Positions 35,127 to 49,320 are shown, counted from the first letter of the stretch. The stretch: DNA of 64,000 bases from Macrobrachium rosenbergii (GCF_040412425.1 NC_089788.1:69701220-69765219); one strand, 5' to 3'. The notes: generated by a model not told the origin, from the letters alone. Made by a program: numbers and translations.

Positions 35127-35238
35127 AAGTTTACCATTGGTATCATAGAGTGCACGCCCAGTTTACATATTCATTCTGGTATTTTGTACTGAGGTGTGCA
35201 CCAGCTGATCTGACAGGAATCTTAAATTTTTCGCGCAG

Positions 35239-35281
35239 TAACTCGAGCCGGTAAGAGAACATTCCCAAGTCTGAAGCAAAG
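35239..35281 (+). CDS. Weak candidate micro-exon
   Basis: Acceptor aatttttcgcgcag and donor GTAAAG bound 43 bp. The entry phase fits exons ending in phase 1 and gives VTRAGKRTFPSLKQ. Reading past the donor meets a stop at once. An alternative GTAAGA donor lies at 35251. It may be a chance match. Confidence 0.15.
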
Positions 35282-35704
35282 GTAAAGAGACCCACCAGTC
35301 AGAGAATCCCAGGTGTTTGGAGAGTAAGTATGACGTGCAGTCATTCCCAGTTCAAAAGTATGAAGCAAGCTGGTAAGCCAGAAGAAAAATGGTATAGTTC
35401 AGCCCCTCATAAATTGGCAAACCTTCACTCTTAATGAAGGTGCTCACATTACGGGGGGATTGGCCGCAGTACCCGGTATGTGGCCATTTGATTATTTTGT
35501 ACTCTATACGTGCATCTAGATTATCGAAGCCTTATTCTCTCCTATGGTGGTTTTGTGCGTTTGTAATTCATTGATGATTATATACAGAGGTCAGTAATAC
35601 TTAGAGATAATTAGGAGACTTAACTACGCGTTGTGGTACTGATCAGTGCAGAAAAAAAGATTCTGGAGGAATTAGGTTTCGTAGGGGTCTGACCAAAACG
35701 GAAC

Positions 35705-35755
<51 letters not shown>
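35705..35755. repeat. (AAT)n microsatellite
   Basis: About 16 units. Confidence 0.97.
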
Positions 35756-35756
<1 letters not shown>

Positions 35757-36331
35757 ATACAAAGAACAGTTGTGTTCTTCAAAAGTGGGGATAAATTATA
35801 CCTTTCTCTTCTGTATTAAGTTTTGATACTTTGTTGCCAATAATTCTCAAGGACTGCTGTTTTTTTTTCTATCGCGGAATGCAGTGCTGTAAAGTCAATA
35901 TTGCCTTGGAGTAATAATAACCTGTCCCGGTCATATATCAGCGAGGGTACGGTTTCTGTAAGTCGATTAGGGTATCCTGGATGCCATATAAACATACCCC
36001 TTGCTTAAACCTCTGTCTTTATTAAATAAAACATAAGTATATATTGAATATGACAAACAGCAACAGTAATAGTAGTATGGAAGTAATCCGTGATCAAGGG
36101 AAATTTCCTTTCAGGTAAAATGACTTTATCAATTTTAAAGGCACTGTTATTTAATTTAAATAACAATATTTAATTATTTAAATATTAATATTTATTAATT
36201 TGAATGACATTAATGTATTTTATAATGCTCTAAACTTCCTTCCTTTCTTGGGGCTTGTTTTTCAATCCCCGTGGAAGAAATAAAGGAAATTCAGAAGAAT
36301 TATAAAGATATAAAAGAAGTCAGTGCCAATC

Positions 36332-36383
<52 letters not shown>
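36332..36383. repeat. (AAT)n microsatellite
   Basis: About 17 units. Confidence 0.97.
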
Positions 36384-36385
<2 letters not shown>

Positions 36386-36903
36386 GTCTTCAGGATTACA
36401 ACACAGTAATAATAATGATAATATTGCCTTCAGGATTCCAATACTTTTCTGATTATCCGAGGAACCTTGAAAGGTTCAATGCTGGCCACAGCAAGGATAA
36501 TAATCAAGGAGTGTAGGAATCTTAAATGGAAAGAAAAAAAATAATAATAAGGGTAGCGGGGATTAGAGCCTCAGGAGGAAGGTTGTGAGAAAATAATATA
36601 ACATGTTTATGATCTTGTTTGCCTGGTTTTGAACCGTAATCTCTTTAATAAGAGAAGAATGGCTATTCCCAGACTTCTGTTTTCTTGTTACATTTTGAAT
36701 ATTCTTTACATTAATATTAAAATTTATTTTTAAATGCTCATTTACATACTTCAAATACACACGAAGCTGAACATCAATATGAAGTGGAATTTCCATGAGA
36801 GAAACCGAGGCCAGTCACAAATACCTCAACATGTTTATCAACTTCGACGTCCTTATTTGATGTCTCGTTTTGCGAATCTTCTGGCTGCCTGACCGCGTTC
36901 TCT

Positions 36904-37198
36904 CCACCGTAGGGGGCTAGTGGCGTTAGTGCGCCTCATGCGCTGCACCGTAGGCATTACTTCAGGTTCTTTGCAGCGTGCCTTCGGGCCTAGCTGTAAC
37001 CCCTTTCGTTCCTTTTGTAGTACCTCCCCTCATATTCTCTTTCTTTCCACCCTCTCCTAACAGTTGATTCATAGTGCAACTGCGAAGTTTTCCTCCTGTT
37101 ACACCTTTCAAACCTTTTACTGTCAATTTCCGTTTCATCGCTGAATGACCTCATAGGTCCCAGTGCTTGGCCTTTGGCCTAAATTCTATATTCACTTC
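36904..37198 (+). repeat. SINE-like family B, copy 2 (full length)
   Basis: Starts ccaccgtagggggctagtgg and ends cctaaattctatattc. About 290 bp. Six related copies lie in the window. I see no clear tRNA boxes, so its class is open. Confidence 0.85.
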
Positions 37199-37794
37199 AC
37201 TGCCCGCGTTCTCCCAGTCCTCTTGTGCAACGTAATTTAAAGCTTTTACGAGATCCTTCAACAAAAACCATTTTGAAGGTTTTCTTTGCTAAATGCGTTA
37301 ACAGGCGTTATCTCTCCCCTTTAGACAAATCAAGCGAAGAGTCCTTGCAGACAGTTTGTTTGACTCAGCTGGATGCAACATTGCGTTATAGTAATCAGCG
37401 GTGGGTTCTCATTATTGTTTCCCTAAGTTGGAATGTTTATCAACACTAAATTAACTGTGACTTTTATGTGGAGATGAACCTGAATACGGCCTTGTTTTTG
37501 CACGATTAACTGGGTGGCGGGGACCACAGTGTTGTGGGATTTTTTTTTTTCTTTTCATCTTTTCGATGTCTGAAACACTTACCATAAGGAAACATCACGG
37601 ACATTCTTTTAAGAATTAAAGAGACTGCTTAGTTAGCAATCTTGTGAAAGCGTTAGATTCTGATCCTGTATTTACCAAGGTCTAGACCTTGTTATTTATA
37701 ATCCTAGAATGGAATATTGGCAAGTAATCTGGCACGTGTGATTTCTCCGTCGACCCCACACAAGTGTCCACTTCAGATTTGTTTACTCAAAATT

Positions 37795-38080
37795 TATATT
37801 GATGGATTACTGTTCACACTGAGGGTTGATAAGTTCATGTTGATGGAACACATCTCACACTGAGGGTTGTAAAGGTTACATTGCTAGACTGGAATTCACA
37901 CTGATGGATTATCAAGGTAACATGAAGTATGAGAGTCCACGTTGATCAATTGGCAAGGTCACACTGACCCATGCCATGATATTTTGCAGTAATGGATTTG
38001 AAGCTCCCATCGATGGATAAAAGTTCTAGTGATTCTCAAGGTCACACCGATGGATTGTCAAGGTCACGGAGGTCGATGAC
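37795..38080. repeat. Degenerate short tandem repeat
   Basis: Irregular recurrences of tcacactgagggttg, cactgatggattatc and tcaaggtca; spacing varies between about 20 and 60 bp. Confidence 0.5.
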
Positions 38081-38194
38081 GTTGAGTGATTGATTGATTC
38101 CTTCTGCTATTAAAGGAAAAAATATGGTCAAGATTTATAAGCCGGCTGTATAAGGCTTCCTAATGATGGTAACCCGTGAACGGTCTTCCATATC

Positions 38195-38195
<1 letters not shown>

Positions 38196-38237
<42 letters not shown>

Positions 38238-38238
38238 T
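38196..38238. repeat. (ATT)n microsatellite
   Basis: About 14 units. Confidence 0.95.
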
Positions 38239-38284
38239 CTCGTTCTGTAGGTCTGTATTTCCTGTTATCTTCTGTAACATCTAT

Positions 38285-38412
38285 GAAATGAATACCGTAT
38301 TCTTTGGAAGCTTGAATTGAAATTCAGTGGCCCTGTAGGCTTCCTACGTATGAATAGGGTTTATCTTCTGAATAATAATAATAATAACAATAATAATAAC
38401 AACAACAACAAC
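38285..38412 (-). repeat. Family C repeat, copy 2, inverted, with AAT/AAC tail
   Basis: The minus strand reads attcagaagataaaccc, attcatacg and ttcaagcttccaaagaat, matching 45783-45880. An AAT array followed by AAC (38371-38411) sits at the expected end. Confidence 0.7.
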
Positions 38413-39257
38413 TTTCCCCTAAGTATCAGTCAGTCGCATTCATGTCAAGAAAAAAAAATTTGAGAAATAAATAATGAAAGCCACCACAGTTAATGTACCC
38501 ACACTCTCACCCATTACCACTACTGTTATTGGTAAGATATTTTTGTTATTTGGTGATAGCATAGTAGCAGCGTTTGCACTGTAATGTACTTGCGGTGCAC
38601 TTGAGAGTGGGCTAGGTAATCACGCTAATGCGACTGTGTGACTCTAATACGGTATCACACTATTGACTCTTGTATCACACTAATTTGGATGATTTTGACA
38701 TTTAGAAACATTAGGGATAATTTTTTTAGGTTCTTTTTATTAATAAATTTCCATTTTGTCTCGTTCTCAGAAGCATGCTATGTATATATACAGATTTGCG
38801 TTTTTTTAGCAGTATTAATTATTAAACTACCTATTGGAAGGTTTATTAATGTATATAGTTTATTAATGTATATATTGTATTAATGTTTTATTTACAGTTT
38901 TCTTTTATGAAGGGTAATTTCGTTAGTTCGGGACCTTCCAACATTCTGTAATAAATTTCTCTTCAGTTTCATCGTATGTCAGATTTTCTGCTTTTGAAAA
39001 CAGCGATGCAGTGACCAAGTATAATTTCATCCATGTTTTCTTTCTCTTAAACACCTGAAATCAAAGCTGAATCCGTTCTTTTTTTCACAATTGCCCGAAC
39101 ATCAGGGATGTGGAAGTTACATACATAGGGACTGTTGCTATAAATCTAATTGGCGTTGGGTTTGAGAATACTATGTCTAATTATGTAGCCTTATCATAGA
39201 GTTGTCTTGTGGATTAAAAGGTTTCGTTGTTCAGACAAGGATTATATATATATATAT

Positions 39258-39360
39258 AAGAAGGCCCATAAACACTATTTGAACGTTGCAACCATATATT
39301 TCGAGCACTTCCTTCGAAATATATGGGTGCAACGTTCAAATAGTGTTTATGGGCCTTCTT
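39258..39360. repeat. Near-perfect hairpin beside a TA array (MITE-like)
   Basis: Arms 39258-39303 and 39315-39360 are inverted copies with one mismatch over 46 bp (aagaaggcccataaacac against gtgtttatgggccttctt). The loop is 9-11 nt. A short TA run precedes it and a long one follows. Confidence 0.95.
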
Positions 39361-39397
39361 ATATTCATATTACACTGTGGTATTGCAGTAAAAGACA

Positions 39398-39522
<125 letters not shown>

Positions 39523-39964
39523 GGTATATATGCAGGTATTCTCCCAAGGAATCGCTGTAGCTTATTTATAGCTTTAACCCTTTTTTCCTGACGGCTGTAG
39601 CACTCCCTCAATAGGTGCGTCATTCTTTCCGTCTGTCTGTCTGGATTCTTTAATATTATGATCATCATGAATGGCACAGGGGAGCGTGTTTGTCTCGAGT
39701 ATTTCCTGTAAGACCGTCCAACCTCCTACAAAGGTTTCATATAGGGATGACGCAGCATTGTCGCGCGAGTTTTCTCGTTAATCGTAAAAAAAAAAAAAAA
39801 TCACAAGTCATGGCTTATCGAAACGCAGTTTGAATGTGTTGGAGTTTTAATTTTAAAATTTTGTTATGACTGCCTTGAGGTTCATTGAAATCTTGTTACG
39901 AGGTGTTAAAGATTTTTAAGCGTGATTGTGATTATTATAAGATTTTTAGATCATGAGGCTTTCT

Positions 39965-40255
39965 TAATTAATTTTACATCCTGAGACTCGGTTAATTTTG
40001 TATCTTGAGACTTGGTCAATATTATATCTTGAGACTCAGTTAATTTTATATCTTGAGACTCCTTCAGTTTTATATTTTGAGAGTCCATTTTATATCTTGA
40101 GACTCCATCAGTTTTATATTTTGAGACTCAATTTTATATCTTGAGACTCAATTAATTTTATATTGAGACTCAGTCAGTTGTATATCTTGAGACTCAATTA
40201 ATTTTGTATCTTGAGACTTTCTCAGTGCATTTTATATCTTGAGACTTTTTCAAGG
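39965..40255. repeat. Degenerate minisatellite, unit ~18-27 bp
   Basis: About twelve copies of tatatcttgagactc alternate with variable tcagttaatttta spacers. Confidence 0.85.
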
Positions 40256-40627
40256 TGTTTCACGTATTGATTATACTAGACTTTTTTTCAGACATTATAC
40301 ATTTTAATTATACTTTCCTCAGACATTTTACTTCTGGATGAGATCTTATTCAGATATTTTGCTCCTTTATACCTGTGGCTTTTTACTCCATACTAATGTT
40401 GATGGTACATTTTACGGTTTATGTGTATTAATGCTACTTTTATTGCTTTTACATTTTGATGTTACTTTTTCCGGCTTTTGCGTCGTGCTACTACTTTTAC
40501 GGGTGTGACGTCTGCATGCTCTTTTTTTTTTTTTTTTTTTTGCTACTTTTGCAAACTAATGCGATATATCTCATTGTGATCTTTTGAAGACCTTTTTTTT
40601 TTCTTTTTAGTACAACTGACTATTAAC

Positions 40628-40720
40628 CTTTCATCATTCGCACATCATATATTTTCCATTTTCCTGTGACTTTTTTATCGCCATGTAATGGAAAATATAT
40701 GTTGTATGAATGATGAAATG
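40628..40720. repeat. Short inverted repeat
   Basis: tttcatcattcgcaca-atatattttccatt pairs with aatggaaaatatatgttgtatgaatgatgaaa; arms about 34 bp, loop about 25 bp. Confidence 0.85.
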
Positions 40721-40877
40721 TTGATGAGATTGAATGGTATAACCTGTATAGAATTTTACATAGTATAGTAACAGTGGCATTAATGTGTAGCATTGGATCT
40801 ACATTGATTGCCTCTTCGCAAATGGAGTGGGTGATAAAGCAAAGACCTCCATCTGTCCTTTGGTACATCGGAGCTTT

Positions 40878-40975
40878 TCAGTCGAGAAACATGCCAAGTG
40901 CCATTTTTAAAATATAATAAGTTAAATTAAAAAATACTTTGACCCAGGATGGCCCTTGGCATGTTTCTCGACTGA
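40878..40975. repeat. Inverted repeat, 27-bp arms
   Basis: tcagtcgagaaacatgcca (from 40878) pairs with tggcatgtttctcgactga (to 40975), one mismatch across 27 bp; 44-bp spacer. Confidence 0.92.
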
Positions 40976-41090
40976 TAGCCTCTCTGTAACTTATAGTAAT
41001 TATTGATTACAATATTTGAACCAAAGTTGGCATATCTAATCATACCCAAGGAATGAATGCAGTTGCTTGGGCTTTTGATCCTTCTGCGTT

Positions 41091-41419
<329 letters not shown>

Positions 41420-41579
41420 AGCCCCCTGGTCGTAGAGTATTGGTGCCACGTGCACCAATGTATTGTTTAGTCACGGTGTTATGTAACGACGGGAGCGAAG
41501 CATCCTCCCCATCTTCCCCACTTGGCCGGCATCAGGCCGTGCCTCTCGGTTGCGTCATCCCCGATCGAAGGTCTTTAGG
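41420..41579 (+). CDS. Candidate coding exon with a CT microsatellite as polypyrimidine tract
   Basis: The CT array 41376-41417 ends in cag at 41419, an ideal acceptor. After 160 bp a GTAAGG donor begins at 41580. The entry phase (two bases, AG) fits exons ending in phase 1, such as 31999-32062 or 32857-33030. The frame reads PPGRRVLVPRAPMYCLVTV, NDGSEASSPSSPLGRHQ and CVIPDRRSL; no family recognised. GC is near 57%, against 35-40% around it. It leaves phase 2. It could instead be an untranslated exon or a GC-rich repeat remnant. Confidence 0.33.
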
Positions 41580-41604
41580 GTAAGGTTTGTTTTCGTGGGG
41601 ATGA

Positions 41605-42425
<821 letters not shown>

Positions 42426-42736
42426 TTTTTTTTTCTTTTACCTCGTAATAAAAACGGAGATATGTTGATATTCACTGATTATAAAAGTGGTTATTCTTTT
42501 ATGCTTGAATATAATTGTAAAAGTTTCATAATGCTGCTTTATGTCAGTTTCTACCCTTACGAATGAAGAAAATTCCGCTGAATTTTGGGAGTGGTAAGGA
42601 ATCATGTTTTCTCATGAATTATCGATGCTTTTATTAATTCTGAGGTTGTTTCAAGCGTAATATTGTATCAAAATAGTCTTATCATAATATCGCTATTGTT
42701 AAATCATTTTTTTAACTATGAAATGTTATTGAATTG

Positions 42737-43045
42737 AATATAGAATTTAGCCCCAAGGCCAAGCACTGGGACTATGAGGCCATTCAGCGCTGAAACGGAA
42801 ATTGACAGTCAAAGGTTTGAAAGGTGTAACGGGTGGAAACTCTCGCAGTTGCACTAGGAATCAGCTGTTAGGAGAGGGTGCAAAGTAATATGGAAGAAAG
42901 AGAATATGAGAGGAGGCACAGTAAAAGAAACGAAAGGGGTTGCAGCTTTGGGCCGAAGGCACGCTTCAAAGAACCTTAAGTAATGCCTAAAGTGTACCGC
43001 ATGAGGTGCACTGACGGCTCTAACCCCCCCCCCCCCTACGGGGAT
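42737..43045 (-). repeat. SINE-like family B, copy 3
   Basis: Inverted: begins gaatatagaatttag and holds ggccattcagcgctgaaacg; ends in a C-run and tacgggg. Confidence 0.85.
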
Positions 43046-43445
43046 GAAATGTTATTGATATGCGCTGTATCATGGACACGTGAGAATCATTGGACGGTGA
43101 ACTGGTACTTGAAGATTACATTAAACTTTTAGTAACGGAGACTCTCTCTCTCTCACCGAAAGTAGCCCTGTTAACGTACTCTTGGCAAGACTTGTCTTCC
43201 TTATCTTTAGTGACCAGTAAATTTATTGTGCGGACGTTCCCTGTGTTCATGTTACATCATATTTTTTTTCTGCTGTAAGAAAGTGTTTGTTTTTCACTTT
43301 AAGTAGCCTATCTTGGTTTGTTTGAAGTCGTTTTTATATTTGTGTACTTCAGTAATTTTACTTAAATCTGTTCCTTGCTAATGTAACTGCATTTTATATT
43401 TGTATATATTTTCTTTGTAAGTAACTTGATTGCATCTATCCCATT

Positions 43446-43556
43446 GTCAGTTATCTAGACTTGAAGTTATTGAGACTTGAATTAGTAACTTGAAGTTATT
43501 TAGACTTGAATTAGCAACTTAAAGGTATTTAGACTTGAATTAGTAACTTAAATTTT
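43446..43556. repeat. ~30-bp minisatellite, three to four units
   Basis: agacttgaattagtaactt recurs with tgaagttattt spacers. Confidence 0.85.
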
Positions 43557-44440
43557 ACGTTTATAGGTAACATCAACACACATTTTCCCCGTATTTCCGT
43601 AACGTTAATCATATCTTGAACCGCAAGATGGGAGATACAATAGTACATCTCCCATCTTATATTTACCCAACGTTTATTCGGTTGCGTAGTCTTCCCTCGC
43701 GTCGATATGGCACAAAGGAAACCTTTGAGAGTGAAATAACATTTAAATGGGCTCTGAAAGACCATTGAAAGGGCTCCCTTGATCGCCTTGGATGTGTCTG
43801 ATTGCTAATCTGGCCGAGATAAAAGTCAAGTGCCGTTTCTCGAGTTGTTCTGTTGTCCGTAGTTGTTGTGTCTTTAGCACGTTGTTCATTTTGTTGTTAT
43901 TTGGCAGTCATTTGTATGTAACGTTAATTGTTGTTGATTCATGTATATATAGACATACGTACATATATATGTATGTCCTGTATATATACATACACACATA
44001 AGTATACATCTGTGTTTGTAATATTGAGGGACTCAGTATCCAGGAAGCGAGTGTATGTAAAGATAAATGTGACGGTCGTGTGTGAATGGGGTTTGACGCA
44101 CTGCTGGTGAGCCCTCTTTCGAGTGTATGAAGGAGCTAGTAGTTTTATCCGGTGTATGCTTTACGTACAGCTTATTCATTTTAACTTCTGAGGTCTTTTT
44201 TTCTGTCGCCACAGTATAATCCTTGTAATAATATAATAGTAATAACAACACAAGCGACCAGGCAGAATGTTACTTGGAATAGAAAGCATTACGAATTAAG
44301 GAAATCAATAAGTGGGAATCGGGGCCGTGGTTTGGTGTCTGGCGGAGGTATTAGTGCAGAGGCGTTAACGTTTGGAATGTCAGAAAACCACCATTTTCTC
44401 TCCCGGTTTTGGATGTTGGCTCGATAAGTGTCATTCTGTC

Positions 44441-44656
44441 TATATACAGGATGTAAGACGAGCATATGCAAATATTTTGGGAAATGAAAGATAAAGGTCA
44501 TTCTGAGCCGAAATTGTTCTGTAAACATATGCATTTTCAGGCTTCGTTTGTCGGGGAGGTGAATTTTTAAAATAACCGTTGATCACGCTGTTCAGAATGA
44601 CTTTTTCCTACATTTCCCAAAATATTTGCATAAACTCGTGGTACACCCTGTATATT
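44441..44656. repeat. MITE-like element with ~65-bp terminal inverted repeats
   Basis: Left end tatatacaggatgtaa and right end gtacaccctgtatat are inverted. Both arms hold tatgcaaatattttgggaaatg. The tacaggGTGT-type terminus is common among mariner-like MITEs in arthropods (general knowledge). Flanking TA is consistent but not diagnostic. Confidence 0.8.
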
Positions 44657-45729
44657 TGTGTGTGTATGTAGCTGTATGTCAATGATCTTTTAGTATCTGT
44701 ACCTGTACTTTGTTTTTCACTGTGATCTTTCATTATCTGTGTCAGTGTTTTGGTTTCATTGGTTCCGCGTTGTAGAATTAGAACTAGTTTTGTCTTGATT
44801 GATGACATTTCGGCTTCGTCTTGATTTGGTTCTCGCTGCTGTTGGTTCCTTCCCAGCCTTGAATGCTGCTGCTGGCATTTACTTCAAAAGGTTTTTGTTT
44901 ATTTTGTTAAATTAATTTTCAAGTAGTCAGGATCGCAAAAAATTCAATTTGGGGATTTCTAGTTACAGTATAGGAATTTCGCAGTATTGCTTTCTTCTTT
45001 GTCTTACTAGCGAAGTCTTCCGGGTTCGAGTTCTGGTGAAGACGGAGCGATCTGAACCTATTTCCTGAAGAACCCGTTGTCCCATTGTTGATCTTGACAC
45101 TGACTTACGTTCCTGTTGGTCAGCCAGGGAGAACAGAGAGGAATAACTCGTGGTTAACCTGTGTTCCGTCAAAATATGTACCGTACCGTCTGAAATACAC
45201 GCCAGAGACCACGGAGAAGTATATAATCGTTAACCACAGGAATGGAACCATTTGATGCCGTAGATCTACTTTAGTTGTGTGTATGAATCCCAAGCTTCTG
45301 TACTTTGAGTGTTGTTTACATATGGGAATGTTTATCATTTTACAGCGTACCTCGTTTTGTTCTCTTTTAAGGCCGTTCTTCTGTACTTAACCAGTTTTTT
45401 GTAAAAATGAAAACTGGTTTAGTGCATATATTTATTTCTTGGATAAATACCTACAATAATATTGTGATGAATGACGCGTTGATTTATAACTTATTGGTAG
45501 CATGAATTCTTTTTTTTCTTCTGCACAAGGCCGTTATCAGAACTCTGCTGCATCGGAAATTTCCACAGGGGCAGGGTCCTAAGTCCCGGAACACGTTCGT
45601 ATCATCGGCTGATTTAATGCAGTTTATTCCTTTAATGGATTTTTTTTTATTTGAGGGAATACTGTAGCTTTAGTTTGAGTTATATTTTGAAAATTATGTT
45701 TAAGAAAAAAGTTTCTATTTTTTTGGTAG

Positions 45730-45730
<1 letters not shown>

Positions 45731-45786
<56 letters not shown>

Positions 45787-45900
45787 AAGATGAAACCCAT
45801 TCATATGGAACAAGCCCACAGGGCCATTGACTTGAAATTCAAGATTCCAAAGAATATGGTGTTTATCAGGAAAAAATAAAGAAGGTAAAGCGAAAGGTTT
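45731..45900 (+). repeat. Family C repeat, copy 3, with (ATT)n array
   Basis: ATT array 45731-45783, then attcagaagatgaaaccc, ccacagggccattgactt and ttccaaagaatatgg. Confidence 0.8.
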
Positions 45901-46319
45901 TTATATTTTGATTTGCCTTTGCAATGTTTTCCGCCATCACATAATTTAAGAAACAAATTTCCATTGTGGACTTATATTAAAACGTCCTTTTAAGAGTTAT
46001 ATATCCCATATTGTCAACATGTTGGTAACTTTCCTTATCTTCAATTTACCCGTTTTTATAAGACTGTCTCCAGAAGAGCTAGCTACCCCAAGTCATTAAA
46101 CAAGCAGTCAAGGCAATTATACTTTAACCTGGCGTTCGATAACTGTAGTTGTCTTGCTAGTTTGTGTAAATCAATCAATCACTCAATCTGTTCAGTTATT
46201 CCGTCAGTACCTTAGCACATTTGAACTCTCAACCTCAGTATAAGAGGGGGACCTTGAGCCAGGTAGCTACCTACAGGAACATGTTCTCGGACGAGTAAAC
46301 TCGTTTTAAATAAATGATT

Positions 46320-46715
46320 GCTGTGGTTTTCCCCGGAGTCCTTTTTAGTTTTCTGTCCGTCCGCGATTTATTCTGCACTTTTCCTGTCCGCCCTCAGCTC
46401 TTAAAGACTACTGAGGCTAGAGGGCTGCAGATTGGTATGTAGATCATCCACCCTCCAGTCATCAAACTTACCAAATTGCAGCCCTGTAGCCTCCTCAGTA
46501 GTTGTTATTGTATATAAGGTCAAAGTTAGCCATTATCGTGCTTCTGGCAACGCAACAACACAGGCCACCACGGCCGGCTGAGTTTTATGGGCCGCGGCTC
46601 ATACAGCGTTATACGGGGACCACCGAAAGATAGATCCATTTTCGATGGCTTTGAGTATAGGCTGTACAGAAAACTCCATTGCGCCGAAGACACTAGCGCA
46701 TTTTTTACTTGTTTT
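46320..46715 (+). repeat. Dispersed repeat with internal hairpin
   Basis: gactactgaggctagagggctgcag (46407 on) is mirrored by ttgcagccctgtagcctcctcagtagtt (to 46504). Further on, gggccgcggctcatacagc and gtacagaaaactcc-ttgcgccgaag resemble a repeat that I associate with decapod genomes. Only one copy is in the window, so the call rests partly on memory. Confidence 0.55.
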
Positions 46716-47931
46716 TATGGGCCTTTGTTATATTTGCTTATTTGCAGTATTTTGTCGATAACCTGTAATGCCTTTTTGTATCAGTACTGTAGCTTTAGAT
46801 GGAGTTATATTCCGAAAGTTAAGTGTAAGAAAAATATTCCCAACCTGATTTGAGTTAGCATACACTTTCTCCTTGTGTTCGCATACTTTCGTGAAGAATA
46901 TCATAGTTTTTTTTTATTATGTTACGTATACTTTGAGTTGCCTATGTAGTATTTTCCTTCATCCCATTATTTAAAAAATAAATTGCCGTTGTGATTTGTT
47001 CTTAAACGTCCCTTTAAGAGGTGCACCCCATTTCAAATTGTATCCCATCCTGGGTGTGTCTCCGAAGGAGAAGATGTTGATTTGGCAGTGAACTACGTTA
47101 TCTGAAGATATGCAGTAGATTACCGGTGGCAAGAAGTGCGTCTGAAGGTCAATATCATACTTGATATGAGACATGGGCCCCTGATAAGGTAGCAGGCAAA
47201 GTAATTGAAGGTGTGTTTACAAAGAGACATACTGACTTGAACCTTTTGAGATTATAGATAAAGCAAGTTCAAAGAGAATGTCGCTGTTGACAGTATGTTT
47301 GGATGATGACTTTTGTTTACTTTTGTGATTTTTTGTTTAGATCAACACGTGTCATACTTGTCTGGTCATTGAGTGTCAGGCTTTTAGATGATGTTAGGTT
47401 ATGATTTTTGTTGACTCGTAATGGAAGAGAATGAAAAAGAATTAGTTGCTAAGAGTTGGAATGTCTTATTTCTCCTTGCTTTGATGGCCGGTAATTACTT
47501 ACTTCCCGAATTGTCCTATATACGATTTTTTTTTTTATGTAAAGAGGCAAACAACGAATTATCTGATTTTTTTCGCTGGGTAATACTTCAGTTCCTTTGC
47601 GGTATAGGCCTATTCCGTCATGTGTAGACGGCGAGAATGACTAGTTTGGTGTGAAAGTGGGTCTAAGCTGAAATTGTGTGATTTTTCCTGTGCACAGGAA
47701 TTGCATAATGTGTGAGGAGTAAAAATGTCTTCCCCTTTTGCCATCTTGGGAATCGTTTTGCCGGCGTTAGATACATCTTCATTGCCTACATCCTGTTTGT
47801 TGAATAATTCCTGTACGGCAAGGCATTTCATTCCCGCGCCTTTTCATGGTGTTATACGTCGTATCACTTTCTTATTTTGTATTTTATTTTTCTGTGTCTG
47901 GATTCAACTAGATTATTTAGTTGCCAGCTCC

Positions 47932-48000
<69 letters not shown>
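47932..48000. repeat. (CA)n microsatellite
   Basis: About 34 CA units. Confidence 0.97.
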
Positions 48001-48003
<3 letters not shown>

Positions 48004-48469
48004 GATAGGTAGTATGAGTAATTCTCACGTAAACAAAGACGGCGTACTCCCCAGTTGCTAGTTTTCGTTCATGGCTTATTTGCTCTATGCTGTCTTTAAT
48101 AATTAATTGTTTTCATTCGTGGCCCAGTTGCTTTATACTCGTTAAGATAATTCGCCATTCGGAACAATAATGAAGTCAAGGGAACGTGATTTCGAAATCA
48201 CATTTTGAATGGGGTAACGGATAGCTCTCTCTCTCGTATGCTGTTTAGGACTTTTGCCGTGAATTATTTATTCGTTAAGAACGTCTCAGCTAAGCTGACT
48301 GCTGTAAATGATTTGCTGTAGCTCGTGTTTGACCGAGCCTTCCTTCCTGACTCCCGCACTGGCGCTCCCTAACCTACGGGAGTTCTACGCCAATTGTCCA
48401 TCACAATTGTTAGTTATTTATGTGGCAGGAAAGGGCATTTTCATTGTTGGGGATCGTTGTGAGTAAAAT

Positions 48470-48471
<2 letters not shown>

Positions 48472-48524
<53 letters not shown>
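48472..48524. repeat. (CT)n microsatellite
   Basis: About 26 CT units. Confidence 0.97.
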
Positions 48525-48527
<3 letters not shown>

Positions 48528-48769
48528 GTATGTACTTAGGCTTACTTGAAAACTGTGAACATTTTCGAACCGAACTAGATAGCCGTTGAGCGCAAACGAA
48601 CGGGGAGCATGAAACGGAAACGATTTCGGATAGGCCTATGTACACCTTGGTAAGAAATAAAGAAATTTCGATCATTTTCAGATCGAGGTAGAAATATCGT
48701 TGCGATAAATGACTTAACATCGTCAATCCAAGTCGACAGAATCCTAATAAACTCCCTTAGACAGTCGGC

Positions 48770-49320
48770 ATGGATACAGAAAATTTTTCCATCAGTACCA
48801 TGCGCACTCTATGGGTGACGTTGCTTAGACCAATCAGAGACTATTGCTCCTTAATATGGTCCCCCACAAGATACTAACTATGGCCAGATAAATAGACTGG
48901 AGGGCGTACTACGCAGTGTCACTAAAAATTTTGCTCACTTGCACGACTTTCCCTGCTATTCTAGGGAATGAAACTAAGTAGCTTGTAGCATAGGCTTAAA
49001 CTCTCTAAATTTTCTGGACATACTCGCAGTCAAAGAAGCCTTGGTTCTAAGTCTGCCAATGCACCAATTAAAACTTGAAACCTTTGCCATTTAATTCTTC
49101 CTCAGTTCTAGAACTGGTGTCATGTGCTCTCCACCTCAAAATAATCTGTAATATGCCAAACCGAGATTGTTTGTTCTTCATTACTTATATTAACGGCCTC
49201 TAACATATGGAATTTTCTACCTCACTGTCTCAGCTATTAGGGATCAAACAGTAAATATATTTAAGCATAAGTTAGGCAAGTTCCTAGACATCCTACGGAA
49301 TGAGTGAATATGCAATGGCA
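48770..49320 (+). pseudogene. Degenerate LINE fragment (end of reverse transcriptase ORF)
   Basis: MRTLWVTLLRPIRDYCSLIW (near 48800) resembles the LRPHLDYCS segment downstream of LINE RTs, and AIRDQTVNIFKHKLGKFLD followed by ILRNE and a stop (to 49305) resembles the C-terminus. Several stops and shifts lie between. The element is a different family from 25020-26125, judging by sequence. Confidence 0.65.

Larger units (their letters stand above)
43046..48000. other. Non-coding, probably intronic
   Basis: Contains an inverted-repeat element at 44441-44656, a family C copy, a hairpin-containing repeat at 46320-46715 and a CA array. No exon recognised. Confidence 0.45.

Noticed and set aside
37225..37449. 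Possible exon after tctcccctttag at about 37322
   Set aside because: Acceptor is good but there is no convincing donor, and phase and composition do not support coding.
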